Below, in pieces: positions 1-11,420 of a DNA stretch of 64,000 nucleotides. Under the pieces are notes generated by a model that was not told the origin of the DNA, made no database searches, and saw only the letters and a program-made list of their open reading frames with translations. This stretch comes from Massariosphaeria phaeospora (taxonomy: Eukaryota > Ascomycota > Dothideomycetes > Pleosporales). The stretch lies in the NCBI GenBank assembly GCA_011032825.1, contig JAADJZ010000005.1, positions 625,001 to 689,000 of the forward strand, given 5' to 3'. The first letter of the stretch is position 1. Each line of letters starts with the position of its first letter. Both the position numbers and the translations under genes were made by a program.

Positions 1-1025
1 CGATTCGCACCATGCTGCACTCGTTCCGGCTGTCGTATCGCGACGGCATGTATTTTGCGCTCGTGCATCCGCCGCTGGCCATGTCGCTGCGCGATCTGCG
101 GCTGGCGTATCCAGACTTCAAGGTCCCTGTGCGCATGATGCAATTCGTTCTGAGACACATACTGCTCGGGCTTAGTTTTCTGCATGAGCATGGTATTGTT
201 CATACGGGTATGTTGAACTTTTGGTCGATCGATCGCTGAGGGAGGGTTTTCGGATACTGACTAGAGTTGCAGATATACAAGAGGGGAATATCATGTTCGA
301 ATTCGCCAACCCAGATGTCCTCCGCGATTTCACCCGGCGCGAACGTCTCCAACCTTCAGCGCGCAAGCTCCTCCCCTCGTCCACAATCTACGCCTCGCGC
401 TCTCTCCACTGGGAATTCAACTTCAGCACGCCCATCTTGTCGGATTTCGGCCTTGCGCGCTACGGGCAGGTCACGTACACGGATGCCCGCGTCCAGCCGC
501 TGCCGTACCAGGCGCCAGAGGTCCTACTCGGCATCCCTTGGGCCAGGAAAGTCGACGTCTGGAACGTGGGCTGCTTTGTTTTCCACATGCTGTTCAAGCA
601 GCTGCTGTTCGACGGCGACGATGATGCGGTGCCCAGGACGTGGGACAACCGACGGTATCTGGATGGCGTGGCGGGCACGCTGGGCCCGCCGCCGAGGGAG
701 ATGCTGGCAATCGCGAGGGCGAATGTGAGACCAGAGGGGGAGGAGGGGCTTGAAAAGACGTTTAGCGAAGAAGGTGAGTAGTCCGTTCTCATAGCCTGTT
801 ACTCGTTACCAGCTATGAAGATTTTACTGACTTGGGACAGCCTACTGGGTCGGAAGAAGCACGCAACTCGTCTCGCTGAGACGCCGCGTCCAGATGGCGG
901 GGCTCGAGGAACCAGAGCTGCTAGTCGAGTTCTTGGAGATGTGTGTGGAGTGGCGGCCCGAGGAGAGGATGGATATGGCGCAGTTGCTGGACAGTCGGTG
1001 GATGACTGCGGCTGCGCATAGCTAG
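1..1025 (+). CDS. SRPK-like serine/threonine protein kinase, 3' part (5' end outside window)
   Basis: Three exons are visible: 1-207, 273-773 and 841-1025, with phase-consistent GT-AG introns between them. The spliced protein has the catalytic-loop motif HTDIQEGNIM, formed across the first splice, where HTD replaces the common HRD. It then has the magnesium-binding DFGLAR, a substrate-binding APEVLLG, the DVWNVGC of subdomain IX, and a C-terminal lobe ending in a typical RPEERMDMAQLL segment. This layout (HTD plus DVWNVGC) matches fungal SRPK-type kinases, which phosphorylate SR-like proteins, but the spacer region is short. The N-lobe with the ATP-binding glycine loop and catalytic lysine lies left of position 1. 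No neighbour suggests its substrate. I am confident of the kinase fold and less so of the subfamily. Confidence 0.85.
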
Positions 1026-1747
1026 CGGGTAGAGCGCGTGGAGTTCAGGTGTTTTTGAGAATGCTTGAGGTCTTGAACGAGTGTAGGAAGTATGTTTGCT
1101 AGAAGGCGCCAAACATCGAGTACGATGCTAGGCAGGTCCAGACGTGGTCGCCAAGAGGACACTTAGGTATGTGGTGATGCGAACAAATCCAGCGATTTTT
1201 ACTGATCAACAAGAGAGATATGTACTTACGTTCTCAGAGCTCTGAACTATGAGGATATTTCCGAGAGACTACAGGAGCGCTGAGAATACCTTTACATAGC
1301 GCTATTGCCTCTAGCTAGTATTTGGCAACGCCTTTGGAAAGCCAATATAGTAATTGAGCTAAGTGGTATCGGCAACGACTACTGTAAGAGCCGCTGTTTA
1401 CCTTTGAGATAAGCACATCCAGCACCTAGAAGTCTGTACCGTGTAAGCATGCAATATTTGCAAAGAGCTAGCAGATTGTGTGTTCCTGAGCTCTGGTCAT
1501 AGTCCTGCCGTTAGTCTGATTGCGCCTATACGTGCAATATCCGAATACTCTCTTCTTTGAGCGGTGGGCAAATACTGCAGGTTTGTTTGGATTGTCCTGC
1601 CTGCTGCAATGTGCGACATTAGTCAGCATTCTCCGAACACCTCGGCAGATGTGCCCGAGAAATGCGGGCCTCACGATAGCCGCTGTCCTCTAGTTTTTTG
1701 TCAACCAATGTTGCCGCCACCTACCCGTTCACCACGCCAATTCCACA
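1026..1747. other. Intergenic region, kinase 3' side and MFS promoter
   Basis: About 720 nt with no credible ORF. The last 200 nt before 1748 should hold the promoter of the MFS gene. I see no clear TATA box or tRNA here. Confidence 0.6.
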
Positions 1748-3272
1748 ATGCAGAAAAGCACAGCTGCGCAAGAGTCGGAAGAGCTGGTTCCGGAAGTGCA
1801 AAATGTGTCCGAAGAGCGCGAGCCCGTACTGGATCAACACAAGAACGATAGAGAAGCTCTGGAGCGCCGAATCCGGCTGAAAGTCGACTTACGGCTGTGC
1901 AGCATCGCCGGCATCCTGTGCAGTCTGAACCTGCTTGACAGCGGCGTGATTTCCAGCGCGTCTGTCACGTCAATGCTGTCAGATCTGCACCTCGACCAGG
2001 GAAACCGGTACTCGGTCTCCATCTTCATCTTCACCATCGCGTCCATCGCCTTCCAGCTGCCCTCCACCATCGCTGTGCGCACGTTCGGGCCCCGCATCTG
2101 GTTCACGGTGATGACGATCAGCTTCGGCGTCGTCACGCTATGCACGGCTTTCGTGCAGAGCTGGCGGCAGATGATTGCGCTGCGCATCCTGCTCGGCATG
2201 GCCATGTCGGGCGTGTATCCCGGGCTGACGGTTCTGATTAGCACGTGGTACACGCGGCGCGAGCAGCAGCTGCGCTTTGCGCTCATGCAGAGCGGGGAAG
2301 TGATTGTGCTGGCGACGGGTGGCATTGTGAATTTCGGCTTGAATCGGCTGGATGGACGGAGTGGGTTAAGGGGCTGGCAGTGGATGTTTCTCGTGCAGGG
2401 CTTGATTACTGTGGTTATTGGCGTCGGGACGTTCTGGTGGATGGTCGATTTCCCGGAGAACGCGGCGAGCAGTTGGCGGTTCTTGAGCGAGGAAGAGAGT
2501 CGAATTGCGGCGGCGCGGATTCAGCGAGATAGGGGCGATGTGCAAGCGGATACGTTTGCGTGGGGGAAGGTGTTGCGGCACGCGAGGGATGCGAAGGTGT
2601 ACGGGTTTTGCACGCTTTACTTCCTGCAGAATCTGGTGTCGACCTCGCTGTCGTACTTCCTACCGATCATCCTGCAGGGTGGAATGGGGTTCAGCACCGA
2701 CAAGTCGATCCTGCTCTCTGCGCCGCCTTACTACTACGCTGTCATCCCGGCGATTTTGTCTTCGTATGTTGGCGACAAGTTCCAGCTCCGGGGACTGGTG
2801 ATTACGTTCAACTCGATTTGCTTGATCGCAGGATTCTGCATGCTCGGGTTCACGGATCAGGTCGCTGTGCGCTATATCGGAACGTACCTGGCGACTGGAG
2901 CGTATGTGGCGAACTGGGCGGCCATGGCGACGTATCAGTCGAACAATATTGTCGGGCAGTGGAAGCGAGTGTTTACAGCGGCGGCAGTGACTGCGTTCAA
3001 CGGAGCGGGTGGCATCGCGGGGAGTTTTATCGTCAGGCAGCCTGAGGCGCCGAGGTACATGACTGCGATCTGGGTTTCGATAGGGTGAGTCTGCTTTCAG
3101 AAATGGTTGCTGGTATGTCTGGGAGTACCGAGGACTAATGCTGTGTAGGTCGCATATCCTGATCATTGGGTGTGTGGGTTGCTTTTCCGCGTACTTTTAC
3201 ATGGCCAACCAGAGACAGCGGATGGGAAAGAAGGTCATCGAAGGGACCGAGGGGTTTCGGTTCACATACTGA
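1748..3272 (+). CDS. MFS permease of the Dal5/allantoate (anion:cation symporter) family
   Basis: Two exons, 1748-3084 and 3149-3272, give a 486-residue protein. After a hydrophilic N-terminus of about 45 residues there are about 12 hydrophobic segments. The loop after TM4 carries LLGMAMSGVYPGL followed by STWYTRREQQLR, the PG...WY...E...R signature of Dal5/Tna1-like transporters. GWQWMFLVQGL and the WRFLSEEE linker before the central cytoplasmic loop also fit. Family members import organic anions such as allantoate, nicotinate, pantothenate or small peptides with protons at the plasma membrane. The substrate cannot be read from sequence. The second exon adds the last TM helix and a basic tail, without which the protein would end abruptly at TM11. 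The usual acidic residue before GVYPG is replaced by Ser. Confidence 0.85.
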
Positions 3273-3927
3273 GTCTGCGGCAGGTGATGTGGTACAGAGA
3301 TGGCCGCGACTAAATGATGTCGAACAAATAGATGCCCTCGCAGAGGAGGTAGTCGAAGTACCAGACTGACTGGGAGTCGAACAGGCCGTGCTGTCGTATT
3401 ACATGCCGTTCCGTCTTGATATCTTGCGGTTTCTCGATGATGAGAATAGCATATGAATCGTGTGCAGAGACGATGATGCCGACGACGAAGAACTATGGCC
3501 GCGACTGATGTCAAGCTGCAGGATGCCGAGGGAGAACCGCGGGAACGGGCTGGCATGAAGCGCCTTGCCCGATTCGGCGCTGGTCCCAGCTTGGACTGTG
3601 GACTCCCCCCAGGTCGGCATCTCACTTCGCACGCCCATTGCAAGCCGCCATCTTCTCCACCCTCGCGTGGACTCTCACCCCTCCAGACGCCCCTTTCACT
3701 GCATTCCCTCACCTGCACGCTTGCCGTCCCGTTGCCTGTGGGCCGCGTGGTAGCCGACAACGCCGCCGCCGCCCCTGTTTGCCCACCTTCCCCCCTCGAC
3801 AGTGCAACCACGACGCCGCCAGCTGATGCACATCGCCACACTTGGTCGACCCTCGTAGCACCGCCGCTGTCCATACCCACTAGCTATCCTCGTCCGCCGA
3901 AGGTGCGCCGCACCGCCGACCGTCGTA
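3273..3927. promoter_or_regulatory. Upstream region of SLA1, pyrimidine-rich
   Basis: The stretch from about 3600 to 3927 is strongly C/T-rich on the plus strand, as is common for fungal housekeeping promoters and 5' leaders. The long minus-strand reading frame across it is low-complexity and unsupported. No TATA box is evident. Confidence 0.4.
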
Positions 3928-6900
3928 ATGGTGTTCCTGGGCATATACCGCGCCATCTACGACTATGTGCCGCAGGGCGAGGGCGAGATCGCGTTGACCG
4001 AGGGCGACCTGCTGATGGTGCTGGACAAGTCGTCCGACGACGGGTGGTGGAAGGCGAAGAAGAAGGGCTCGGATGAGGACGAGGAGGAGCCCGAGGGACT
4101 GATCCCGAACAACTACGTCGTCGAGGTAAGTTGCGAGCGGTTGTCAGGTCATATTCTAAGGCTTTCTACTCCGATATTACGCTACTTCCAACCCTGGTAC
4201 TGATCAAGCACATAGGCGACGCCCCTGCGCAAAGCTAGAGCTCACTACGACTACACCCGCCAGACGGACGAGGAGCTCTCCTTTAAGGAAGAGGCGCTCC
4301 TCGACGTCTACGATACCACTGACCCGCACTGGACGCTGGTTGGATTGGATGGCGATTTTGGATTTGCGCCGGCAAACTACATTGACGAGGGAGGTGATGC
4401 GGAAGAGGCACCGTCGCCCGCACTGCCTAGTCGGCCGCCTGCGCCAGCTGCTACTACACAAGATTCTGATGATGATGCGCAGCCGCCCACGCCCGAGAGC
4501 CCTGCCCACCAAAGCCCTGCTGCTGCTCTAGCTGGCATCATCCAGAAGAAATCCGAACAGACCGCAGCCCCGCGGTCGACCATCTCTCCTCCGCCGAATG
4601 TTCGCGCGCCTCAGCGACGAGTGCAGTTCACTCCAGAGGAATCCGATGAAGAAGCGCCGCCGCCCCGCCTTCCCCAACGACCACCGTCGGAGTCGTTTTC
4701 CCCGCCTCTCACGCAGTATGCCTCTCCTCGCTCTCCCGAGTCCCCACCAGTCCGATCACCGGCTGCTCGGAGTGTTACTTTCGACCAGTACGAGCCCGCG
4801 GAAGAGCGTATGCCCGCGACCCCTATCTCGGGCTCCGGATACCATTTGTACAACATCTATGAGTACCTGACTCAGCCAGGCAAGAACAAGAAGATGCCTA
4901 TAACCTTGGGTATCAACATCCCCAAGGGCATGATTATGATTGCACCGGAGAAATCTCGAGATGGACCACAACAGGAGTGGTCGGCAGATAATCTAGAATA
5001 CCACTCTCAAGAAGGAAAGCACGTCTTTGTGGAGCTCAAGCGACCGAGTAAAAGCATAGACTTCCATTGCGGTGCGAAGGATACTGCGTCGGAGATTGTT
5101 GCCGCGCTTGGTGAGTTATCGGGTGCTGCGAAGAGCGTAGGGCTTCGAGAAGTGCTTGCTGCCGGCTCTGGGCACTCGAATGTACAAAGAAAAGGAATCA
5201 TGTTGTTTGATTTCGTGGCACAGGGTGAGGATGAAGTCACAGTTGGCTTGGATGATGAGGTGCTGGTGTTAGACGACTCAGCAAGTGACGAATGGTGGAA
5301 AGTGCGCCGATTGAAGAATGGAAAAGAAGGAGTGGTACCATCTAACTACGTTGAGATTACAGGCACGATGTCCACTAGCAACTCCGCCTCGATGCTCGCT
5401 CGTTCCGGGACCAATGCTGGGCGATCCGTCGTAGACCAGAATAGGGCGGAGGAAAAGGAGCTTGCGCGGCAAGCTTCCAAGGCCAGAAGCCGGCCAGAGA
5501 GTGATACTAGGAATGATCAGGTAGGCCCTGGCCTGCATTTGCCTGCGCGTCAATCTAGTCTTTCGCAATCAAATGTTGACCATCGTCGCACTTCACAGAG
5601 AGGCAAACGCGAAAGCACTTCGAAGGACTCGAAGTCCGCCAAGCCGAGTCAGTACCCCTCGAGACCATTTCTATCCTTCTTTACATTCTACATCGGCGTT
5701 CTGGCCTTCAGTTATAGCCTTATATCTCCGGCTGGACGAGCGCTATATATGGGTTACCAAGGTTTGGGTGGCTTTTTATGCTGACTTTTACACTTCTAGA
5801 TAACTCCAAAGTGCGGACCTGGACTGATAGGACGGGATCGTTCAAGGTCGAAGCGGAATTTCTGACTATCAAAGACGGAAAAATCCATCTTCACAAGGTC
5901 AATGGCGTTAAGATCGCCGTACCTGTTCCTAAAATGTCTGTAGAAGACTTGGAATACGTGGAACGCGCTACAGGTATTTCTTTAGATGATGACAAACCTC
6001 TCTCAGACATCAAGAGAAGGAGCACGCAACGTGTCAAGGAGCAGTCGAATCGTGGATCTGGCTCTGGAATCACCGTCGAAAAGAAACCGAGCTACGAATG
6101 GTTCGACTTCTTCCTCAAGTGTGGTGTGAATCCGCAGATTTGTGAACGATACGCTCAAGCTTTTGAAAAAGACCAGATGGGTGAAGAGAATCTCGTGGAT
6201 ATTACTGAGAAGCTCTTGCGAACCCTTGGAGTAAAGGAGGGCGATATTCTGCGAGTGATGAAATACTTGGACAAGAAATTCGACCGGGGTGGGGACCGTG
6301 ATAAACGAAGCGTGAGCTTTGCTGGTACAGCCAACGGTGAGAACGGTGAAGACGGCGGCGGTCTATTCTCTGGCCCCGGAGGTGCATTGAGGAATAACAC
6401 GCGAAAAGGTCGCCCGGCACCTCCGGTCCAGACCAGCGATATCGTGGATGCGAAGGCTTTTGAGCAAAAGACAGATGAGACTGTTAAGAAGCCAGCCGAC
6501 GCGACTCCGACTCCACTTGCGTCTGCTCCAGTGCCACAAAAGAAGGTGGAAGGTTTCGAGGATAATGCGTGGGATGTAAAGCCATCAAGACAACCTGCAA
6601 CATCTGCAGCAGCTCCGGCCCAGGCCACGTCAACATCCCCGCCTGCTCAGTCAACTACTGCTACAGCTCCTGCACCAACGCCTGCGCCTGCTCTCACTGG
6701 GTCTATGGGTGAACTCTCTCTGCTGGATATGCCTGCGCTCAAACCCGAGATTCTAGCTCAGCCTACTCCCCAATCGCAGCCTGCAGCTACGCCTCAGCCT
6801 CCACCTCAGCCAGCGCAACCGACTGGAGCTACTTCAACGTTGTTCGATCAAGTCGCTGCTATTCAAGCCGCTCCTCCCCAACAGATTGCACCACCTCGGA

Positions 6901-7754
6901 TACGACCCCAAGCGCCCCAGCAGCAGAACCAAACTGGGCTCATCGCTCCTCCACCTCAGCGAGCGGCGTCGGCCCCTCAAAATCCGCAACAAAGTGGTTT
7001 CGGCCCACCTCCTGTTCTACAACCGCAGCTCACCGGGTTCGGAGTCAATCCAAATATGCATACGCAGATTGCACCCCCGGGTCAGAGCTTACAAGACATG
7101 AACAATCAGCGGATGCAGCAGCAGATGACGGGATTTCCTCAGCAGAACCCAGGCTTTCAATATCAACAGAACGGCATCATGCCCCAGCCGACGGGGTTCC
7201 AGTCAATGCCTCCACAGCAAATGCCGCAGCCTACAGGATACGGCTCATTCCAGCAACCAATGCCAACAGGTTTCCAACCTCAACCGACGGGCTTCCAGCC
7301 ACAACCTACGGGATTCCAACCTGGAATGCAGCAAGGGTTCCAGAATGGCAGCCCATTCTCGGACCCGCCACGGCCACCATTCCAACCTATGCAATCTCAA
7401 CCTACGGGATTCAATTCATTCTCTCCGTCACCTATGAACCCTCAAGCTACCGGGATCAACCGATTCTTACCTCCAGCAATTCAGCCCACTCCTACTGGAT
7501 TCGGACAAACAGCAAGTGCGCCACCTATCCCGCCGATGCCTCCGATGCCTCCAATGCCCCAGCTGCAACCTTTAGTGCCCCAGAAGACGGGACCGCCCCC
7601 GCCCGTTAGGTTCGGTGTGCAACCAGCTAAGAAACTGACGCCCCAGCCGACGGGTAGGGCCAACCTGGCCAACGCTAGTATGTGCCTCTCTATCCTGTTT
7701 ACCGTGACACACGACTGACTAAGCATAGCTCCCCATAACCCCTTCGGCTTTTAA
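3928..7754 (+). CDS. SLA1: Actin cytoskeleton-regulatory/endocytic adaptor SLA1
   Basis: Four exons (3928-4125, 4216-5647, 5800-7677, 7729-7754) give a 1177-residue protein. Two N-terminal SH3 domains lie at residues ~4-66 and ~72-125, and a third SH3 at ~390-448 with WWKVRR and PSNYVEI. SHD1 starts at ~545 with VRTWTDRTGSFKVEAEF and binds NPFxD cargo. The SAM-like SHD2 (~641-705) contains YEWFDFFLKCGVN. The tail is rich in Q/P and carries about ten xQPTGF-type motifs, which in yeast are LxxQxTG sites for the Ark1/Prk1 kinases. Sla1 couples cargo and clathrin to Arp2/3 activators and the Pan1-End3 complex at endocytic patches. The donor at 5648 (GTCAGT) is the least certain junction. The 26-nt last exon restores a C-terminal NPFGF, a ligand for EH domains. 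Confidence 0.95.
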
Positions 7755-8918
7755 ATACTCGAAAGGCAATCATGCGGCAGTGCCTCTGGTTTCGTTTCTC
7801 GACGATGAGAACTGGCCGGTGTCTTTGTCGTTAGGCACGTATTGTATATAATGGAAGCATTATCATGTTTTCTCCATTGCCGCCCTGTTCTCGATTGTAG
7901 CGACAAGTTGCGCATATTAGCCTCTATCCTATTTCCGCCTTTCCGTTGGTCGCATTCTTTTGGTTTCATTCGCTTCAGGTGGCATATTCTTCCGAGTGGG
8001 CTTGGTTGCTGTATATTGATAACACATAGTATTTGGCGCGTGGCACGGGTGTCAGTGAAAGGACGAGGCTGCGTGGGAGGATCGGGATTTGTTTGGACGT
8101 TGGAGGAGAGAGGCTTTGCATGGGTCTGGTGTGGTGGGGTGGGGACCAGGAAGGGAATAAGTCGAGACGCGCTATCGCAACCGAGAGCCCGTAGATACAT
8201 TTAATGCACGAGGGTACGAAGAGTTCGGAATTGCGGTTGTGCACGCGCAGTGACACCACAGTGACGCCTTCGGAATCTCAGGCTGAGTTGCATCCATTCA
8301 CCGTCCAAGCCTCGGCATGAAACGGATCTGAAGCGAAGCTTTCGCCAAGAAGGCTTAGCTTTTGCTCCACTCGATCGGCTCGCGATTTGCCGCCTGCCCG
8401 CACTTCCCACATCATCGTCATCGTCATCACCACTTATCATCGCGCTTCTGTCTTTGCTGTCATGCGCGCGAGAAGTGCTTAACAGTTGGTGTGACGTGTG
8501 GCCGAAATGGTGTATCGCGATAGGACCGTGGGTTTCGTCATGGTGTGTTAAGCCTGTCGCATCCGATGCTTGGGTGCGCCACTGGTGCGAGCGGGCGGGC
8601 GGGGCTAGCTGGGGTGCAGGTTCGTCATAAGAACGCGTGGTACGCGGCCGCGGCTTGGTTTGGTTCTGCAACCTCTACCGCCGACTCGCTCGCCCGCTCT
8701 TTCCACCTACTCCTCTTTTCAACAGACGGTACCCAGACCCACGAAGGACAACCGCTGTCTACCGCGCGAATACCGAAACGAGGTTGGCCCATTGGTTCGA
8801 CGAAGTTCATCGAGTTAGAGCAGCAGGATACGAGGGGTCTCTGACGGCGACAGAGCTAGATCCGTCGATTCGAATTTACGGTTGATTCGAGGCCACTACA
8901 TACCTACATCCTCACGTC
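7755..8918. other. Intergenic region between SLA1 and the CYSTM gene
   Basis: About 1.16 kb. Reading frames on both strands are short and low-complexity. A short ATC/GTC trinucleotide run lies near 8410-8440. The last few hundred bases presumably form the promoter of the gene at 8919. I see no RNA gene. Confidence 0.5.
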
Positions 8919-9349
8919 ATGTCGGCGAACAATTACTACAACCAGGGGGCGGCGCCGCAGTACCCGCAGCAGAGGTGTGTACACCTCTGATCTGAAAATC
9001 ACTCACACACAACGTACTCTACGGCCCTGTCATACTAATTATCTCAGCTATGGCCCTCCGCAAGGCAACTACAACCAACAATACGCGCCGCAACCCCAAG
9101 GCCAGCAAATGTACTACGGTCCGCCGCAGGGACAAGGCCAGTATGCGCCGCAGCAGCAGCAGCCGCGAAAAGAGGGGAAGCAGAAGGGGTTTTTGGCGGC
9201 TTGGTGAGTGGACTACTACACAAATAGAGACCTTCTGGTTGGACAAGTAAAAGCTGATTTATTCGCGCAGCTTGGCGACGCTGTGTTGTTGTTGCGTGTG
9301 CGAGGAGGGGTGTGAGTGCTGCTTCGAGATTTGCGATTGCTTTTGCTAG
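8919..9349 (+). CDS. Small CYSTM-like cysteine-rich tail protein
   Basis: Three exons, 8919-8974, 9048-9203 and 9271-9349, give 96 residues. The first two thirds are Q/P/Y/G-rich with repeated YGPPQG and QYAPQ units. The third exon encodes a C-terminal stretch with about a dozen cysteines, including an uninterrupted run of four (LCCCCVCEEGC). This is the layout of the CYSTM family (cysteine-rich transmembrane module), whose members are tail-anchored, often palmitoylated membrane proteins linked to stress tolerance. Only the spliced form has the cysteine tail; unspliced reading stops at once after each exon. All three junctions are phase-consistent with GT-AG sites. Function in this organism is unknown. 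Confidence 0.8.
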
Positions 9350-9770
9350 GGGGTGGGTGAGAGACAAGGAACGAGAATGATGGGGTGATGGGGTGATGGG
9401 GGTTGGTCGAGGCTGTCTGGACGTGTACGATATGGTTGGGTCCGGCGGGAGTACATGTTGCACTCTCAGCCGTGTACGGCTCTGGGCTCTACATTGGTAT
9501 ACCATTCTATTTCCTTTGTTACATCCCTCTCCACGGGTCAAGTCACGATCAATTTTGCTTGCGCAATTATTTCTCTACCTCTGTCGCCAATGAAAGGATC
9601 ATCCAACTCTAAAAAAAAACCAGCACCATTCAATCATGCTCACCGTCATCAGCACCGACTGCTCATCACCATCACGGGTTCAAAAGAAAATCCTCGGTAC
9701 TAGCCCCCGGTGTTCACTTGCAACTAGCCTGACAGGGTGGAACAAAGCGCACTTCCCCAGGAACATTTCT
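9350..9770. other. 3' flank of CYSTM gene
   Basis: No gene seen. A 9-base A tract lies at about 9612. The repeat array described next begins after this flank. Confidence 0.5.
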
Positions 9771-11420
9771 GCAGGAAGAACTGATTTTTAGTCCCCTTCT
9801 CCGCAACCCCATTTTTGGTTCCGTTTTACGATTTTAGTGAGCTACATAAGCGGTGCTGTGAAGAAGAAAGGAATCAGTAAGAAGGGGCTTATCTACTTCA
9901 TTTCCGGCTATCGAGGGCTCGGGATATTGTGATGCTCCACATCATCATCATCGGCAACTCATCACCACATACGCACACATCGATCAAACCACCTCGTACG
10001 CCACCTAGCACAATGTGCAGAGCACTCGCATTTTCTCAAGAGTACGCACTCCACGGCCACAATACATGACGCGACGTCTCGCACTGCAGAAACATGGTCA
10101 TTATTGGTTCTCTTTTTAGTCTCCGTCTTCATAGTAATTGGCGTCCTGTTTTTCAGTAGAAACCCAGATGGGCCTGTTGTGGAGAAGAAAAAGAGAGGAG
10201 AAAGAGGGGGCTTATATATGCGGTATTTCGGGGATCGAGGATCGAGGATAGCGTGGTGATGGTCTTCATCATCACTAGTAACTCATCGCGAGTACACCCG
10301 TGCACACGCACGTACCTGTCCAGATCGCATGCACGCACGCGCCGAATAGCATACGCTACCTAGCACGAATCAAGATCCGCGAAACGGCAAGCTCCGTTCT
10401 GTCATAAAAGTATGGATCTACAGCTCAACTGACTCCAGTCTCCAAGAGCATGGGTTGTCGTACACATAGTTTCTAGTCCTCCCATTCTATGGCGACATTC
10501 AAGATTTTTACTCGGGCCCATATGAAGGTGCTGTGAAGAAATAACAGAAGCGTGAGAAGGGGCTTAGATAGTCGAGTGCTCGGCCACCGGCAGCCCGAGC
10601 ATGGCACGATGCTCCTCACCATCATCACTTCGCACCGCTGTGTCACCCGCATCGAAACCCACCCGCCATGAACCAAGCAGATGTAGGCTGCGAGAACGGC
10701 AACGCTCATGCTATTAGAATAATCCCGGTTTGAGAACTGGACTGATGGAACAGCACGTTCTGCTTCGGCAACATCTGCGCTGTTGATCAGGTTTTTTTTT
10801 ATCGAAAGTCGAAATGGAGCCCCCGCTTTCCGCAAAGTCATACCATTGGGCTGGCCGTGTTTTTTCAACACTCCAGTCACCCATGGAATCACTTTTGACT
10901 CCCTTTTATTGGCTGTAAACAGGGCTGATGTGTAGAAGAGAAGAGCAGGCGGTTTCGAGGGGCTTATATATTCGAGATCCAGAGGTCTGCAGACATGAAA
11001 TGGTTCATTGTAACTTTTTGGTGGGCGCGCTGTAAGATAGATAGTATGTTGTACTGGATTCCTGCACATGTGGTCTCTGACTGTGTGTTTTATAGTTCTG
11101 TTTATGGTGTAGCCGCGTCCTGTCTCGACCATGTCCAGAGAGGCGAAATGTTTCTAGAGCAGGATCTCTTTTCTCAACATGGTTGGCCATGTCTTAGTTT
11201 TATATTCCAGAACGACGGAGCTACAGACATGCCGGATATCGATTGAAGCTTTTGTCCGGCTTTTAGAGGACATTTGCGGGGACCTGCGGTATTTTCAGCG
11301 TTCTCGTCCGCTCCATGGAAGGGCTGGTTTACATTTTTAGTCGGACCACTGCGAAGTTCGTAGCTCGTGTGTAGAAAGAAGAGAAATGGGGGAAAGGAGA
11401 GGCTTGTATGGGTAGGTCGT
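9771..11420 (+). repeat. Array of five diverged promoter-like units
   Basis: At least five degenerate copies, spaced about 320-440 bp apart, share one order of motifs: a TTTTTAGTC-like box, then about 60-100 nt later a purine tract such as GTGGAGAAGAAAAAGAGAGG, immediately followed by GGGGCTTATATA or a variant. The purine/GGGGCTTA junctions lie near 9881, 10205, 10558, 10959 and 11398. In three copies a CACCATCATCA-like stretch follows about 60 nt further on. The GGGGCTTATATA core resembles a TATA box. None of the copies is followed by a convincing ORF. They may be relics of a multicopy gene family, of a decayed non-coding element, or promoters of untranslated RNAs. Confidence 0.5.

Noticed and set aside
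3197..3880. 227-codon minus-strand frame upstream of SLA1
   Set aside because: Its composition is low-complexity and mirrors the C/T-rich SLA1 upstream region; no domain is visible.
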